From Clostridiales bacterium (GTDB taxonomy: Bacteria; Bacillota; Clostridia; Lachnospirales; Lachnospiraceae), in assembly GCA_012837605.1 (NCBI GenBank), contig DUQV01000071.1, forward strand, positions 1 through 59,975: DNA of 59,975 nucleotides. Direction: 5' to 3'. Under the pieces are notes generated by a model. The model ran no database searches, had not been told where the DNA came from, and worked only from the letters and a program-made list of their open reading frames with translations. Shown one piece after another: positions 50,932 to 59,975 of the stretch. The position numbers were made by a program, and so were the translations under genes. Numbering within the stretch: the stretch's first letter is position 1; each line of letters starts with the position of its first letter.

Positions 50932-52341
50932 TCATTCTGCCGACTTTTTCAGAGAGAAGATAAATTCTGTTCCTACTCCTTCAGTACTTATTACGTTAAT
51001 ATTTTCGTTATGAGACTGGATTATTTCCTTTGCTATAGATAAACCCAGACCTGTACCTTTCTTATCCCTGCCCCTGGAGGTATCAGTCTTATAGAAACGA
51101 TCCCATATCTTCTTAATTGAATCTCTAGGTATCCCTATACCATAATCTTTTACAGACACAAAAATCTTGTCGCCTTTTTCTTCTGTAGAAACCTTAATTT
51201 GTGAATTATTATGACTGAATTTGATGGCATTGTCTATGAGATTATAAAGCACCTGCTGAATCTTTCCTATATCTGCATCAACATAGGTTTCTTCCTCGGT
51301 AAACACAAGGTTTAGTGTTATCTTTTTGTCTCTGCAAGCCCCTTCAAAGCTTTCAGCCGTTTTCTTAATAATCAGGTTTATATCAAAGGATACGATATCA
51401 AGCAGGGTACTTCGGGTATCGAATCTGTTAAGCTCCAATAAGCCTGAGGTTAATTTATTCAGCCTTTCTGTCTCATCTACTATTATACTAAGATACTTAT
51501 CCTGCATATCTGTGGGAATGGTACCATCCATAATGGCTTCGGCATAACCCTTTATAGAGGTAAGGGGAGATCTGAAATCGTGAGATATGTTTGCGACAAA
51601 TTTCTTCTGATAATCATCCAGCTTACTAATTTCCTCAGCCATATATAAAATTGCTGCGTTAAGCTCTCTGTATTCACTAAGTCCCTTGCTGACAAGCTTA
51701 TAATTATAATTGCCGGAGCTAAATTCCTTTGCTGCATGTATTGATTTTTTTAAAGGTTTTGCAGTAATGCAATATATATAAATAAAAATAATCAACAGCA
51801 GCGGGAAAAACACAAGGAAGCATATATTGGCTACATCAAGGTATATATTTGCCCTGTTTTCCAACTCACTCATTGGCGAATGCAGCACAATAAACCCTCT
51901 TAATTGAAAATTGTAATCTATTCTTTGAATTACACTTAGCATGGGCTCATGGAGCAAATTGCCTAATGTTGTATTCTCATTTATATTTTTACTTAAAAAA
52001 TCGGGATCTATATCATTAATATTTGTATTTGGGGGGTTATTTACATTAGAGGAATCAGCAACAATGCTTCCGTCACGAGACACTATCCAGACACGAATAT
52101 TTAAGTAGGTGTCAATGGATGTAAACCGGGAAGCCAGGTCATTCAGCTCATTATTTTCATCAAAAATATTGCCTCTATATGCATTTGCAATTAATGAGGC
52201 CTCTTTGTATAAGAGGTTTATTTGATCTTTTTTTATCCTATTTTTCAGAATAGACATACCATATGTATTTAGTAATACGAAGACAGTCACGGTTGAAATA
52301 AGAAAGCATATGATAAGTCTTGACCATAAGGTTTTTTTCAT
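50932..52341 (-). CDS. Membrane sensor histidine kinase
   Basis: The 469-residue kinase has two membrane segments (about 7-28 and 165-190) around an extracellular sensor domain (about 30-160), a HAMP region (about 190-240), the phosphoacceptor H254 in ISHDFRSPLTSIKGYAE, and the ATPase motifs NLIDNAIKFS, KDYGIGIPRDSI and KGTGLGLSIAKEI. Ligand unknown. The ATG at 52341 has CAGG eight bases before it; an upstream TTG at 52374 is less likely. It follows the response regulator in the same operon. Confidence 0.93.
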   Translation of the reverse strand: MKKTLWSRLIICFLISTVTVFVLLNTYGMSILKNRIKKDQINLLYKEASLIANAYRGNIFDENNELNDLASRFTSIDTYLNIRVWIVSRDGSIVADSSNVNNPPNTNINDIDPDFLSKNINENTTLGNLLHEPMLSVIQRIDYNFQLRGFIVLHSPMSELENRANIYLDVANICFLVFFPLLLIIFIYIYCITAKPLKKSIHAAKEFSSGNYNYKLVSKGLSEYRELNAAILYMAEEISKLDDYQKKFVANISHDFRSPLTSIKGYAEAIMDGTIPTDMQDKYLSIIVDETERLNKLTSGLLELNRFDTRSTLLDIVSFDINLIIKKTAESFEGACRDKKITLNLVFTEEETYVDADIGKIQQVLYNLIDNAIKFSHNNSQIKVSTEEKGDKIFVSVKDYGIGIPRDSIKKIWDRFYKTDTSRGRDKKGTGLGLSIAKEIIQSHNENINVISTEGVGTEFIFSLKKSAE

Positions 52342-52374
52342 GAAAATGACCTGCCTTCCATAATTAGTTGTCAA

Positions 52375-53091
52375 TTATCGTACTGAGTTACGTACTTCAA
52401 ATTTGTACCCAATTCCCCATACGGTTGATATGCTCCAATCTTTATGATCCTTAATCTTTTCTCTTAGTCTTTTAATATGAACGTCAACCGTTCTGGTGTC
52501 GCCGTAATATTCATAGCCCCAGATATGATCAAGAAGCTGTTCTCTGGTAAACACCTGATTAGGATTGGATGCAAGAAAATAAAACAGTTCCAGCTCCTTA
52601 GGCGGCATATCAATGTTTTTTCCAAAGTATTGCACGGAGTAATTGCTGATGTTTATTATTAAATCAGGATATTTTACATAATCACCGGTAGGCAGTTCTT
52701 CCTCGTTTTCTTCAATAGCCGGCTTAAATCTTCTTAGTACAGCCCGTACTCTTGCTACCAATTCTTTTGAATCAAATGGTTTGATTATATAATCGTCTGC
52801 ACCAAGCTCCAGTCCCAGAACCTTGTCAAAAACCTCGCCTTTAGCGGACAGCATGATAATAGGCACCTTCGATGTTTTTCGAATTTCTCTGCATACCTCG
52901 TATCCGTCGATTCCGGGCAGCATAAGATCAAGCAGTATCAGATTCGGCTGATAGGAACTAAATTCCCTGATCGCTGCCTCTCCATCATGAACAATTTTTG
53001 TATCAAAGCATTCCTTGGTAAGATATAGAGATATAAGCTCAGCAATGTTAACATCATCATCAACTATTAATATTTTTTGTTTTGATGTCAT
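52375..53091 (-). CDS. OmpR/PhoB-family response regulator
   Basis: The 238-residue protein has a receiver domain with acidic pocket D11-D13, phosphoacceptor D55 in LLDLMLPG, T/S in IIMLSAKGE and K in IIKPF. A winged-helix output domain follows (about 140-235; ELELFYFLASNPNQVFTREQL and VDVHIKRLREKI). The ATG at 53091 has GAGGAGG seven bases upstream. Its leader consists of 48-bp repeats. Partner of the kinase at 50932. Confidence 0.95.
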   Translation of the reverse strand: MTSKQKILIVDDDVNIAELISLYLTKECFDTKIVHDGEAAIREFSSYQPNLILLDLMLPGIDGYEVCREIRKTSKVPIIMLSAKGEVFDKVLGLELGADDYIIKPFDSKELVARVRAVLRRFKPAIEENEEELPTGDYVKYPDLIINISNYSVQYFGKNIDMPPKELELFYFLASNPNQVFTREQLLDHIWGYEYYGDTRTVDVHIKRLREKIKDHKDWSISTVWGIGYKFEVRNSVR

Positions 53092-53098
53092 ATCCAAA

Positions 53099-53210
53099 CC
53101 TCCTCAATATACTATAATATTAAACAACTGACAACGGAGGTTTTAGCCTCCTCAATATACTATAAAAAACAACAACTGACAACGGAGGTTTTAGCCTCCT
53201 CAATATATTA
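53099..53210 (-). repeat. 48-bp tandem repeat in the mutS2-response regulator gap
   Basis: Two full units (53099-53146, 53147-53194) and a third partial unit (53195-53210, reaching into the mutS2 stop codon). On the minus strand each unit holds GAGGAGG, CTAAAA, CCTCC and TTGTCA. GGAGG and CCTCC form short hairpins, and each CCTCC can pair either with its own or the next GGAGG, including the real ribosome binding site. Confidence 0.85.
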
Positions 53211-55586
53211 TTTGAATTCAACTATAGTGGCACCTGTATTACCCTCATTGAAACCGCCGATTCTATAGCTTTTAACGTATTTTGATTTCTTTAGGAATCC
53301 ATGCACAGCATTTCGCAGTGCACCTGTTCCTCTGCCGTGGATAATTGTTACCTTCGGTATATGTGATAAATATGCATCATCGAGATATTTATCCAGCAGA
53401 GCCAAAGCTTCATCGACTGTTTTACCGATTAGGTTTATCTCGGGACTTATGGTGGCTGATTTTGACATCTTGATTTTTCCGGCTTTAGTACTGACATTAC
53501 GCTTTGGCGTATCATCTTCGTCCTCTATGGCTTCTAAATCTTTTACATTGACCTGTGAGTTAAGAGCCCCCATCTGTACAAGCAAATCACCTTTAGAATT
53601 TGGCAGAGTGCTTACTGTTCCTCTTAATCCGAGACTTGTAACAAATACCGAATCACCGATTTTTAGGGTTTTAAGATCAACCTTTTTCCCGGATTTAGGA
53701 GCATTTACAATGGGTAAATCTGAACTGTCACCCAGTTTTTCACGAAGCTTTGCTCTTTCTTCCTCCATATCCTTGACATTTCCGCCCTGCTGAAGCCAGC
53801 GGTTGAATTTGCGGATGCTTTCATCAGCATATTCCTTTGCTTCACTTATTATCATTGAAGCCTGTTCCTTTGCTTCATTAATGATACGTGCACGGCTTGC
53901 TTCCAAATTCTCGCTTTTCTTGGCGAGACTCTGCTTAAGCTTTTCTATTTCGGCTTTATATTGCCGGATTTCATCCTGTTCCTTCTCTATGGTAATCCGG
54001 CTTTCCTCCAAATCACTGATAAGATCTTCAAAGGTGCGTTCCTGTTTTCCGATAAGCTTTCCGGCTTCTTCTATTATATGTTCAGGAAGGCCAAGCTTGC
54101 TTGAAATCGCAAATGCATTGCTCTTTCCGGGAATTCCGATTAAAAGCCGATAAGTTGGTCTAAGAGACTCAACATCAAATTCACAGGAGGCATTAAGAAC
54201 TCCTTCAGTTGATAATGCATAAATCTTAAGCTCGCTATAATGTGTGGTGGCCATAGTCCTGATGTTTCTTTTATGAAGATATGAAAGGATTGACATGGCA
54301 AGAGCGGCTCCTTCGGTTGGGTCTGTTCCGGCTCCCAGCTCATCAAGCAGTACGAGTGACTGTTCATCAGCTTTTTGAAGAATGGATACAATATTGGTCA
54401 TATGAGAGGAAAAGGTACTTAAGCTCTGCTCTATGCTTTGCTCATCCCCAATGTCTGCATAGACCTCGGTAAATACTGCCAATTCAGAGTTATCATATGC
54501 CGGTATATGAAGACCTGCCTGTCCCATCAGGGTGAGTAAGCCCACAGTTTTAAGGGTTACAGTCTTGCCTCCGGTATTCGGACCTGTTATAATCAGCATA
54601 TTAAAATCGCTTCCGATTCGAATGTCAATCGGAACCACCTGCTTCGGATCGATAAGAGGATGTCTTGCCTTTTTAAGATTGATAATACCTTTATTATTAA
54701 ATACAGGCTCTGAACCCTTCATTGTTTTTGAAAGAGTGGCTTTTGCAAATATAAAATCAAGTCCGGTTATGGTGTTATAATTATAATAAAGCTGATCCAC
54801 ATATTCACCGGCCATCTCGGATAAACCTGCAAGTATTTTTTCTATTTCCTCTTTTTCTTTAATAGCCAGTTCTCTAAGCTCATTATTAAGGCGAACAACT
54901 GACATGGGTTCGATAAATAGGGTTGAGCCGGTTGATGACTGATCATGAATCATGCCTTGAAACTGATTCTTATATTCTGCACGAACCGGTAGGCAGTACC
55001 TTCCGTTTCTCATGGTTATTATATTATCTTGAAGCACGTTTTTTGAGGAATTTAATATTGAAGACAGATCACTGTGAACCTTGTCATTAGTTATTCGTAT
55101 GGATCTGCGTATGCTTTTTAGAGCGGGGGAAGCGTCATCTGCTATCTCCTCTTCGGATATGATGCATCGTTTGATTTCATTGCTAAGCTGTGTCAGGGGC
55201 TCTAATCCTCCGAAGTATTCCGTTAAGGAATCCTCTATAATTTCATCTTCATCTTTACCTGTGCAGCCGCCATATGCTTTGATACGCAGTGTTGCATCAA
55301 GAACCGAGCTGATACGCAGAAGCTCTACTGCACCTAAGGATGAGCCCACTTTAAGACGCATAAGCGAGGGGCGTATATCGTGTATACCTGAAAATGACAG
55401 ACTCCCCTTTCTAAGCAGACGTGACAATGCATCCGATGTCTCCTTTTGAAGTCGGGTTATCTCAGATAATTCATGATGAGGCAGCAAGCTTGCACAAAGC
55501 TCTTTTCCACGGGATGAGCCTGCCAATTCACTAAGTTTTTGAATGATTTTATTGTATTCAAGTGTACGCAGTGCTTTTTCGTTCAT
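53208..55586 (-). CDS. mutS2: Endonuclease MutS2
   Basis: MutS homologue without the mismatch-binding domain; it acts in ribosome rescue and suppresses recombination. The 792-residue protein has core and lever domains (about 1-310), the ATPase with ITGPNTGGKTVTLKT (near 330), VLLDELGAGTDPTEGAAL and TTHYSELK, a long coiled coil (about 510-600) and a C-terminal Smr nuclease domain with IHGRGTGALR (near 756). Full length. GAGAGG is 11 bases before the ATG. Confidence 0.97.
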   Translation of the reverse strand: MNEKALRTLEYNKIIQKLSELAGSSRGKELCASLLPHHELSEITRLQKETSDALSRLLRKGSLSFSGIHDIRPSLMRLKVGSSLGAVELLRISSVLDATLRIKAYGGCTGKDEDEIIEDSLTEYFGGLEPLTQLSNEIKRCIISEEEIADDASPALKSIRRSIRITNDKVHSDLSSILNSSKNVLQDNIITMRNGRYCLPVRAEYKNQFQGMIHDQSSTGSTLFIEPMSVVRLNNELRELAIKEKEEIEKILAGLSEMAGEYVDQLYYNYNTITGLDFIFAKATLSKTMKGSEPVFNNKGIINLKKARHPLIDPKQVVPIDIRIGSDFNMLIITGPNTGGKTVTLKTVGLLTLMGQAGLHIPAYDNSELAVFTEVYADIGDEQSIEQSLSTFSSHMTNIVSILQKADEQSLVLLDELGAGTDPTEGAALAMSILSYLHKRNIRTMATTHYSELKIYALSTEGVLNASCEFDVESLRPTYRLLIGIPGKSNAFAISSKLGLPEHIIEEAGKLIGKQERTFEDLISDLEESRITIEKEQDEIRQYKAEIEKLKQSLAKKSENLEASRARIINEAKEQASMIISEAKEYADESIRKFNRWLQQGGNVKDMEEERAKLREKLGDSSDLPIVNAPKSGKKVDLKTLKIGDSVFVTSLGLRGTVSTLPNSKGDLLVQMGALNSQVNVKDLEAIEDEDDTPKRNVSTKAGKIKMSKSATISPEINLIGKTVDEALALLDKYLDDAYLSHIPKVTIIHGRGTGALRNAVHGFLKKSKYVKSYRIGGFNEGNTGATIVEFK

Positions 55587-55695
55587 ACAACTAAGAACCT
55601 CTCAAGTAATTTTGTTGCTATTCTATTTTACCTTATATTATAGGAAAATTAAACAGTATTTTGTTATATCAATTTCATTACCATAATTTATTTGA

Positions 55696-55711
55696 CTAAT
55701 CTGCTTATTCG
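55696..55711 (-). promoter_or_regulatory. CGAATAAGCAGATTAG motif upstream of mutS2
   Basis: On the minus strand the 16 bases are identical to the 5' edge of the RNA at 41926-41941. A weak -10 (TAGATT) lies five bases before it. It is 110 bases before the mutS2 start. No further part of the RNA element is seen. Confidence 0.5.
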
Positions 55712-55849
55712 TTTACAATCTATTCATAATATGTTCACAACTAGATGATAAAATAGGTCTTACGTATCAGATAATATGCAGATGAAATTTCTTTTATGAT
55801 CCGTTATTTTCTCTTTGCCATAGAGATTGCTTCAATTAAGGAGAGCATT

Positions 55850-57259
55850 ATGTCTGAAGTAAATAAGGATAATAAGGAATTTGAATTTATAAAAGAGCAG
55901 GTATTGCCAAAGAAGCTTAAGAAGCTTAGAAGATGGTTGCTTCCGTTTCTTATGACTATAGTTATGGCGGTTATATTTGGTGTTGTTGCAGCACTCACCT
56001 TCTGTTTATCAGAACCCAGAATTCATGATCTGCTGTATAAGGATGATCCAAATCCTTTTGTTATACCTTCCTCTGCACCGAATAAATCAGACAATGGGGA
56101 TGATATAAAGGATAAGAGTTCTGAGGACAGTTCAGGGGACAAGCCTACTGACAGTCCTGATAACAAACCGGGTCATAACCCGACAGACCATCCTATGCCT
56201 ACAGAAGCTCCTGATAATGACTCGTCCGGTGAGCAGACAGATAAAACGGAAAAGCCTGATTCTGTTATTATCCAGCCGGTTAATGCAGATATAAATGATT
56301 ATCTTTCTATGTATAATGAAATTAAAACACTTTCGGATGAGATACGAAAGTCTATTCTAACCGTGTCCAGTATTATTGTCGGCAAGGATTGGTTTGGCAA
56401 TCCGATTGAAAAGAGGATATATACTTCGGGCATAATAGTGGCAAATAATGGTACTAATATTATGCTGCTTGTAAGTCAGGACAGGGTTAAGGATGCCAGC
56501 AGCATCATGGTAGAGATTAATGAAACTACATATGCAGATGCTGTACTTCATGACTATGAAGACGAGTTGAATCTGGCGGTTATATCTATAAATACTTCGA
56601 ATATTCCAAAAAAGGTGCTTGATAATCTGGCAGTTGCACAATTGGGAGAATCATATTCAATAACGGTAGGAAATCCCATAATAGCCATGGGAAGCCCTAA
56701 CGGATATCCCGGTTCTGTTGATTTAGGTATAATAACCAGTAAGGGTAGTGTAATAAGTATAACAGATTATGAGCTGGATTTGTTTAATACTAATATGGTG
56801 TTCAACAATGAAAGTGATGGAATACTTGTTAATTTTAAAGGTGAAATCATAGGTCTTATAACCCGTACTTTAAAGGATGAATTGAACAAGGAGCTTAGCA
56901 CCGCAGTCGGTATTAGCAAGGTGAAATCATATATTGACAGGATGATAAGCCAAACCCCCAGAATATATACAGGAATTATTGCTGAGAATATGCCGCAGAC
57001 TGATATTACAGGCCAAACAGGACCAAGAGGGGTATACGTATATGAGGTTAAGAAGGATTCACCTGCGTTCAATGCAGGGTTAATGAGCGGAGATATTATT
57101 CTGAATGTAGGCGACCGCATGATCTCAAGTATGGACAATTATTACAATGCAATATCAAATTATGAGCCCGGTACGGAGGTGATTTTTAAAGTAAAAAGAA
57201 TATCCGGTACCTCGGATAAGGATATTGAATTAAAGGTTGTATTAGAAGCAAAGAAGTAA
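55850..57259 (+). CDS. HtrA/DegP-like protein with degenerate protease site and PDZ domain
   Basis: The 469-residue protein has a membrane segment (about 35-58), a linker rich in D, S, P and K (about 65-130), a trypsin-like domain (about 150-345) and a PDZ domain (about 365-465, GVYVYEVKKDSPAFNAGLMSGD). The catalytic triad is broken: the TNxHV stretch reads LLVSQDRVKD (no histidine, near 206), DLAV reads NLAVI (near 240), and GNSGGPL reads NESDGILVN (only the serine remains). A non-enzymatic, perhaps binding role is likely. The ATG at 55850 has AAGGAGAGC upstream. Confidence 0.85.
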   Translation: MSEVNKDNKEFEFIKEQVLPKKLKKLRRWLLPFLMTIVMAVIFGVVAALTFCLSEPRIHDLLYKDDPNPFVIPSSAPNKSDNGDDIKDKSSEDSSGDKPTDSPDNKPGHNPTDHPMPTEAPDNDSSGEQTDKTEKPDSVIIQPVNADINDYLSMYNEIKTLSDEIRKSILTVSSIIVGKDWFGNPIEKRIYTSGIIVANNGTNIMLLVSQDRVKDASSIMVEINETTYADAVLHDYEDELNLAVISINTSNIPKKVLDNLAVAQLGESYSITVGNPIIAMGSPNGYPGSVDLGIITSKGSVISITDYELDLFNTNMVFNNESDGILVNFKGEIIGLITRTLKDELNKELSTAVGISKVKSYIDRMISQTPRIYTGIIAENMPQTDITGQTGPRGVYVYEVKKDSPAFNAGLMSGDIILNVGDRMISSMDNYYNAISNYEPGTEVIFKVKRISGTSDKDIELKVVLEAKK

Positions 57260-57586
57260 GATTCACAGTTGTTTTTACATGAGGAGCATATCCATATTCT
57301 ATAATACACTTATTAGCAAATGTATTATGATATATATATGCTCCATTAATAATATTAGCAGTATTTATTTTTTTGTAATTTAATCCAATATTACAAATAA
57401 TGTTTCACTTTATATAAATTTTATGATAGGCTATAATATGAAAGAGATTGAAGTTATCGCATTTGCTGGAACCTTGTTTGCATTAATATAACCATAATTT
57501 TGAAAGGTATATTGCCTCATTTTATATGATATGCAACCAAAATGCAGGTATGTCGGGACGTGCTCGAATAGAAAGGTTAGGGAGAC
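57260..57586 (+). other. 327-bp gap between the HtrA-like gene and yhaM
   Basis: A two-part hairpin, GGAGCATAT/ATATGCTCC (57283-57291 with 57336-57344) with ATAATACA/TGTATTAT inside, may end the upstream gene, though no T run follows. Then comes the yhaM promoter and a leader of about 145 bases. A 17-codon frame at 57438 has no ribosome binding site and is not called. Confidence 0.5.
57409..57437 (+). promoter_or_regulatory. Promoter of yhaM
   Basis: TTTATA (57409-57414), 17 bases, then a consensus TATAAT (57432-57437), 150 bases before the ATG. Confidence 0.5.
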
Positions 57587-58540
57587 ATGAAGTATATACG
57601 TGATTTAAGAGAAAACGAGTATATTTATAATGAAATATATCTGTGCAAATCCAGGCAGGTTTTAACAAGCAAAACCGGTAAGGAATATGTATCATTGGTT
57701 TTGCAGGATAAAACGGGAACTATTGATGCAAAGGTATGGGATTTTAACTGTGAGATAGATCAGTATGAGGCAATGGATTTCGTACATATTGATGCGAGGG
57801 TTACCAGCTTTCAGGATGCACTTCAGTTAAATATAAGCAAAATATACAAATGCAGAGAGGGTGAATATAAACCGGAGGATTATTTTCCAAAGACCGATAA
57901 GGACACCGATGAGATGTACCGGAAGATAATGCAATATATCAAAAATATAAAGGAAAAGAATCTTAGATTACTTGTAGAAGAATTCTTCATTAAGGATGAA
58001 GATTTTATCAGGAAATTCAAGGAGCATTCTGCTGCAAAGAGTGTTCATCACAGCTTTATGGGGGGACTGCTGGAGCATACCCTAAGTGTCGTTGATATGT
58101 GCAATTTTTATACTATGAATTATCCAATCATAAATAGGGATTTGCTTATCTCTGCCGCACTGCTGCATGATATAGGAAAGATGGATGAACTGTCGGCATT
58201 CCCCAGAAATGACTATACCAATGAGGGACAGCTTCTGGGACATATCTTTATCGGAGCAAATAAAGTCTCTGAAAAAATTAAGAGTATTGCTAATTTTCCT
58301 GAGAAGCTGGCAAGTGAGTTGGTTCATTGTATATTAGCCCATCACGGAGAATTGGAATACGGTTCGCCCAAAAAGCCTGCTATTATCGAAGCAGTAGCAC
58401 TTCATTTTGCTGATAATACGGATGCTAAGCTTCAGACAATGACGGAGCTGTTAAACTCCTATGATTCTAAGGTTGACTGGATGGGATATCAGAGATTATT
58501 TGAATCCAATATAATGAGAAGCACAAAGGGTATAGATTAG
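57587..58540 (+). CDS. yhaM: 3'-5' exoribonuclease YhaM
   Basis: The 317-residue enzyme trims short 3' ends of transcripts. An OB fold lies at the N-terminus (about 10-90, DKTGTIDAKVWDFNCE), and an HD domain follows with SVHHSFMGGLLEHTLSVVD (near 152) and ALLHDIGKM (near 192), ending HFADNTDAKLQTM. Full length. AGGGAGAC precedes the ATG directly. Confidence 0.93.
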   Translation: MKYIRDLRENEYIYNEIYLCKSRQVLTSKTGKEYVSLVLQDKTGTIDAKVWDFNCEIDQYEAMDFVHIDARVTSFQDALQLNISKIYKCREGEYKPEDYFPKTDKDTDEMYRKIMQYIKNIKEKNLRLLVEEFFIKDEDFIRKFKEHSAAKSVHHSFMGGLLEHTLSVVDMCNFYTMNYPIINRDLLISAALLHDIGKMDELSAFPRNDYTNEGQLLGHIFIGANKVSEKIKSIANFPEKLASELVHCILAHHGELEYGSPKKPAIIEAVALHFADNTDAKLQTMTELLNSYDSKVDWMGYQRLFESNIMRSTKGID

Positions 58541-58650
58541 GTGTTGGAATAAAGTTATAAAATAATATTAATCAATAATCACAGCATAATATTTTTTATT
58601 ATATTTAAGTAAAATATCTTTAATAGATTATAAAGAAAGCAGTAATAATT

Positions 58651-59975
58651 ATGGTTAAAAAGAACGACCGACTTATAATTAATATTGAGGATATCGGTGT
58701 TAACGGAGAGGGTATAGGAAAATGTGAGGGATATACCCTCTTTGTCAATAATACGGCTATAGGTGACAAGGTATTGGTTAAGGTTATGAAGGCAGGCAAA
58801 TCCTATGGCTATGCGAGATTAATCGAGGTCATTGAGCCTTCCGTTTCTCGCATTACTCCTGTGTGTCCGATTGCAGATAAATGCGGCGGCTGCCAGATAA
58901 TGCATATGAATTATGCAAAGCAGCTTGAATATAAAGAGAACAAGGTAAGAAGCTGTCTTGAAAGGATAGGAGGCTTTAAAAACATACCGATGGAGCCCAT
59001 ATGCGGTATGGATAATCCCTACTATTATCGCAATAAGAGTCAATATCCTGTGGGACGCGGTAAAGACGGAAAACCAATCATAGGCTTTTATGCCGGAAGA
59101 ACACACTCTATTATTGATACGGAGCATTGCTATATCGGTGCAGAGGTAAATACACCTATTATCAAGTTCATGCGGTCATTTATAGAAGAATATAATATAG
59201 AGCCCTACAATGAAAAAGAGCATACGGGGCTTCTTAGGCATATCCTAATCAGGGTAGGTTTTAAAACAGGTGAAATTATGGTCTGCCTTGTAATAAACGG
59301 AAACAACATCCCCCATAGGGACAAGCTGATCGAAGGACTAACTAAAATTTCGGGTATGAAAAGTATATGCCTGAATATCAACACATCAAAGACAAATGTT
59401 ATACTGGGCGAGAAAATAAAAGTGATATGGGGAGAGCCGTATATAACGGATTACATCGGTTCAATAAAATACCGGGTATCCCCGCTGTCCTTCTTTCAGG
59501 TTAATCCTGTTCAGACAGAAAAGCTGTATAACATAGCACTGGACTATGCCGATCTTAATGGAAACGAGGAAGTATGGGATTTGTACTGCGGTATAGGTAC
59601 AATATCCGTATTTCTTGCACAGAGAGCCAAGAAGGTCTACGGTGTAGAAATTATCCCGCAGGCAATAGAGGATGCGAGGACAAATGCCAAGCTTAACGAA
59701 ATAAATAATGTAGAGTTTTTTACAGGTGCGGCAGAGGATATACTTCCGAGTAAATATAAAGAGGAAAACATCAGTGCTGATGTGATCGTGGTAGACCCTC
59801 CAAGAAAGGGCTGCGAAAAGAACCTGTTGGATACTATCCTTTCTATAGCTCCAAAAAGGATAGTCTATGTTTCCTGTGACCCTGCAACATTAGCCAGGGA
59901 TATAAAGTACCTGTGTGAGAAGGATTATGAAATCAGGAAGATCAGACCTGTAGATTTGTTTGGACATAGTGTGCA
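58651..59975 (+). CDS. rlmD: 23S rRNA (uracil-5-)-methyltransferase RlmD/RumA type (3' end cut by window)
   Basis: The open frame runs off the window after 441 codons, close to the end of the family. It begins MVKKNDRLIINIEDIGVNGE, a TRAM domain. The iron-sulfur cysteines are in CPIADKCGGCQ (near 72), the SAM motif in DLYCGIGTISVFLAQ (near 310), then VVDPPRKGCEK and the catalytic cysteine in VYVSCDPATLARD. It methylates U1939 or U747-type positions of 23S rRNA. The site before the ATG (AAAGAAAG) is weak. A frame on the opposite strand here is a shadow. Confidence 0.95.
   Translation, partial: MVKKNDRLIINIEDIGVNGEGIGKCEGYTLFVNNTAIGDKVLVKVMKAGKSYGYARLIEVIEPSVSRITPVCPIADKCGGCQIMHMNYAKQLEYKENKVRSCLERIGGFKNIPMEPICGMDNPYYYRNKSQYPVGRGKDGKPIIGFYAGRTHSIIDTEHCYIGAEVNTPIIKFMRSFIEEYNIEPYNEKEHTGLLRHILIRVGFKTGEIMVCLVINGNNIPHRDKLIEGLTKISGMKSICLNINTSKTNVILGEKIKVIWGEPYITDYIGSIKYRVSPLSFFQVNPVQTEKLYNIALDYADLNGNEEVWDLYCGIGTISVFLAQRAKKVYGVEIIPQAIEDARTNAKLNEINNVEFFTGAAEDILPSKYKEENISADVIVVDPPRKGCEKNLLDTILSIAPKRIVYVSCDPATLARDIKYLCEKDYEIRKIRPVDLFGHSV

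Noticed and set aside
53099-53210. Tandem repeats read as a CRISPR array
   Set aside because: Units are contiguous without unique spacers and no cas gene is present.
57438-57491. 17-codon frame in the yhaM leader
   Set aside because: No ribosome binding site, and the mapped promoter would start at or after its first codon.

Overview
The window (about 36-38% GC by eye) reads as a chromosomal segment of an endospore-forming, low-GC Firmicute of the Clostridia, most likely a member of the Lachnospiraceae. The signs are strong AGGAGG-type ribosome binding sites, the conserved blocks gdpP-rplI-dnaB and hup-rqcP-yabP-yabQ-divIC-tRNA-Met-spoIIE-tilS-hpt-ftsH, the sporulation genes spoVT, cwlD, yabP, yabQ and spoIIE, and tandem Csp-like subtilisins. 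No phage, insertion sequence, CRISPR array or plasmid gene was seen. This is core chromosome, and the unexplained material is mostly non-coding.

Layout. 1-340: a terminator and a structured RNA. 339-4349: gdpP, rplI, dnaB. 4539-5899: a MerR regulator, a ferredoxin and a small redox disulfide protein. 6167-9217: mecA on the minus strand, then a Ser/Thr kinase fused to a MinD-like domain and a free-standing copy of that domain. 9780-14634: a GH18-type protein, cwlD, the Sua5-type tRNA modification enzyme, ywlE, rpiB. 14893-21638: a YwmB-like protein, a repeat-rich protein (minus), a large membrane-anchored protein, an M29 aminopeptidase and a glycosyltransferase. 21682-24878: PAP2 phosphatase (minus), then deoB, a deoxyinosine glycosylase and dtd. 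25017-30662: an ABC exporter pair and two tandem subtilisins. 30791-41133: spoVT, mazG and the hup-to-ftsH block. 41447-50902: a small membrane protein, a B12-binding radical SAM protein, nth, a minus-strand hypothetical, a 35-residue membrane peptide, VanW, an AIR-synthase-like protein, Lrp plus aminotransferase, cheX, trmL. 50932-55586 (minus): mutS2, response regulator, histidine kinase. 55850-end: a degenerate HtrA-like protein, yhaM and the start of rlmD.

The main unexplained feature is a family of RNA elements. Two full copies lie at 154-301 (before gdpP) and 41928-42074 (before the radical SAM gene). Each starts at an extended -10 promoter and folds as a three-way junction: a closing stem P1, a long hairpin P2, a fixed junction reading ATAAGTGCAACG-GAGCGA, a short hairpin P3 and a fixed GAGCT. 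The stem sequences differ while pairing is kept. In both copies the 3' strand of P1 can instead pair with a segment just downstream, as in a two-state switch. A shortened copy sits before the PAP2 gene, and the promoter/start motif alone (TATAAT, then CACGATAAGCAG) recurs upstream of the GH18, 858-residue-protein and mutS2 genes. Other non-coding candidates are a 161-nt nested hairpin between tRNA-Met and spoIIE, a C-rich small RNA after ftsH, a hairpin that can hide the yabP ribosome binding site, and a 48-bp tandem repeat before the response regulator.
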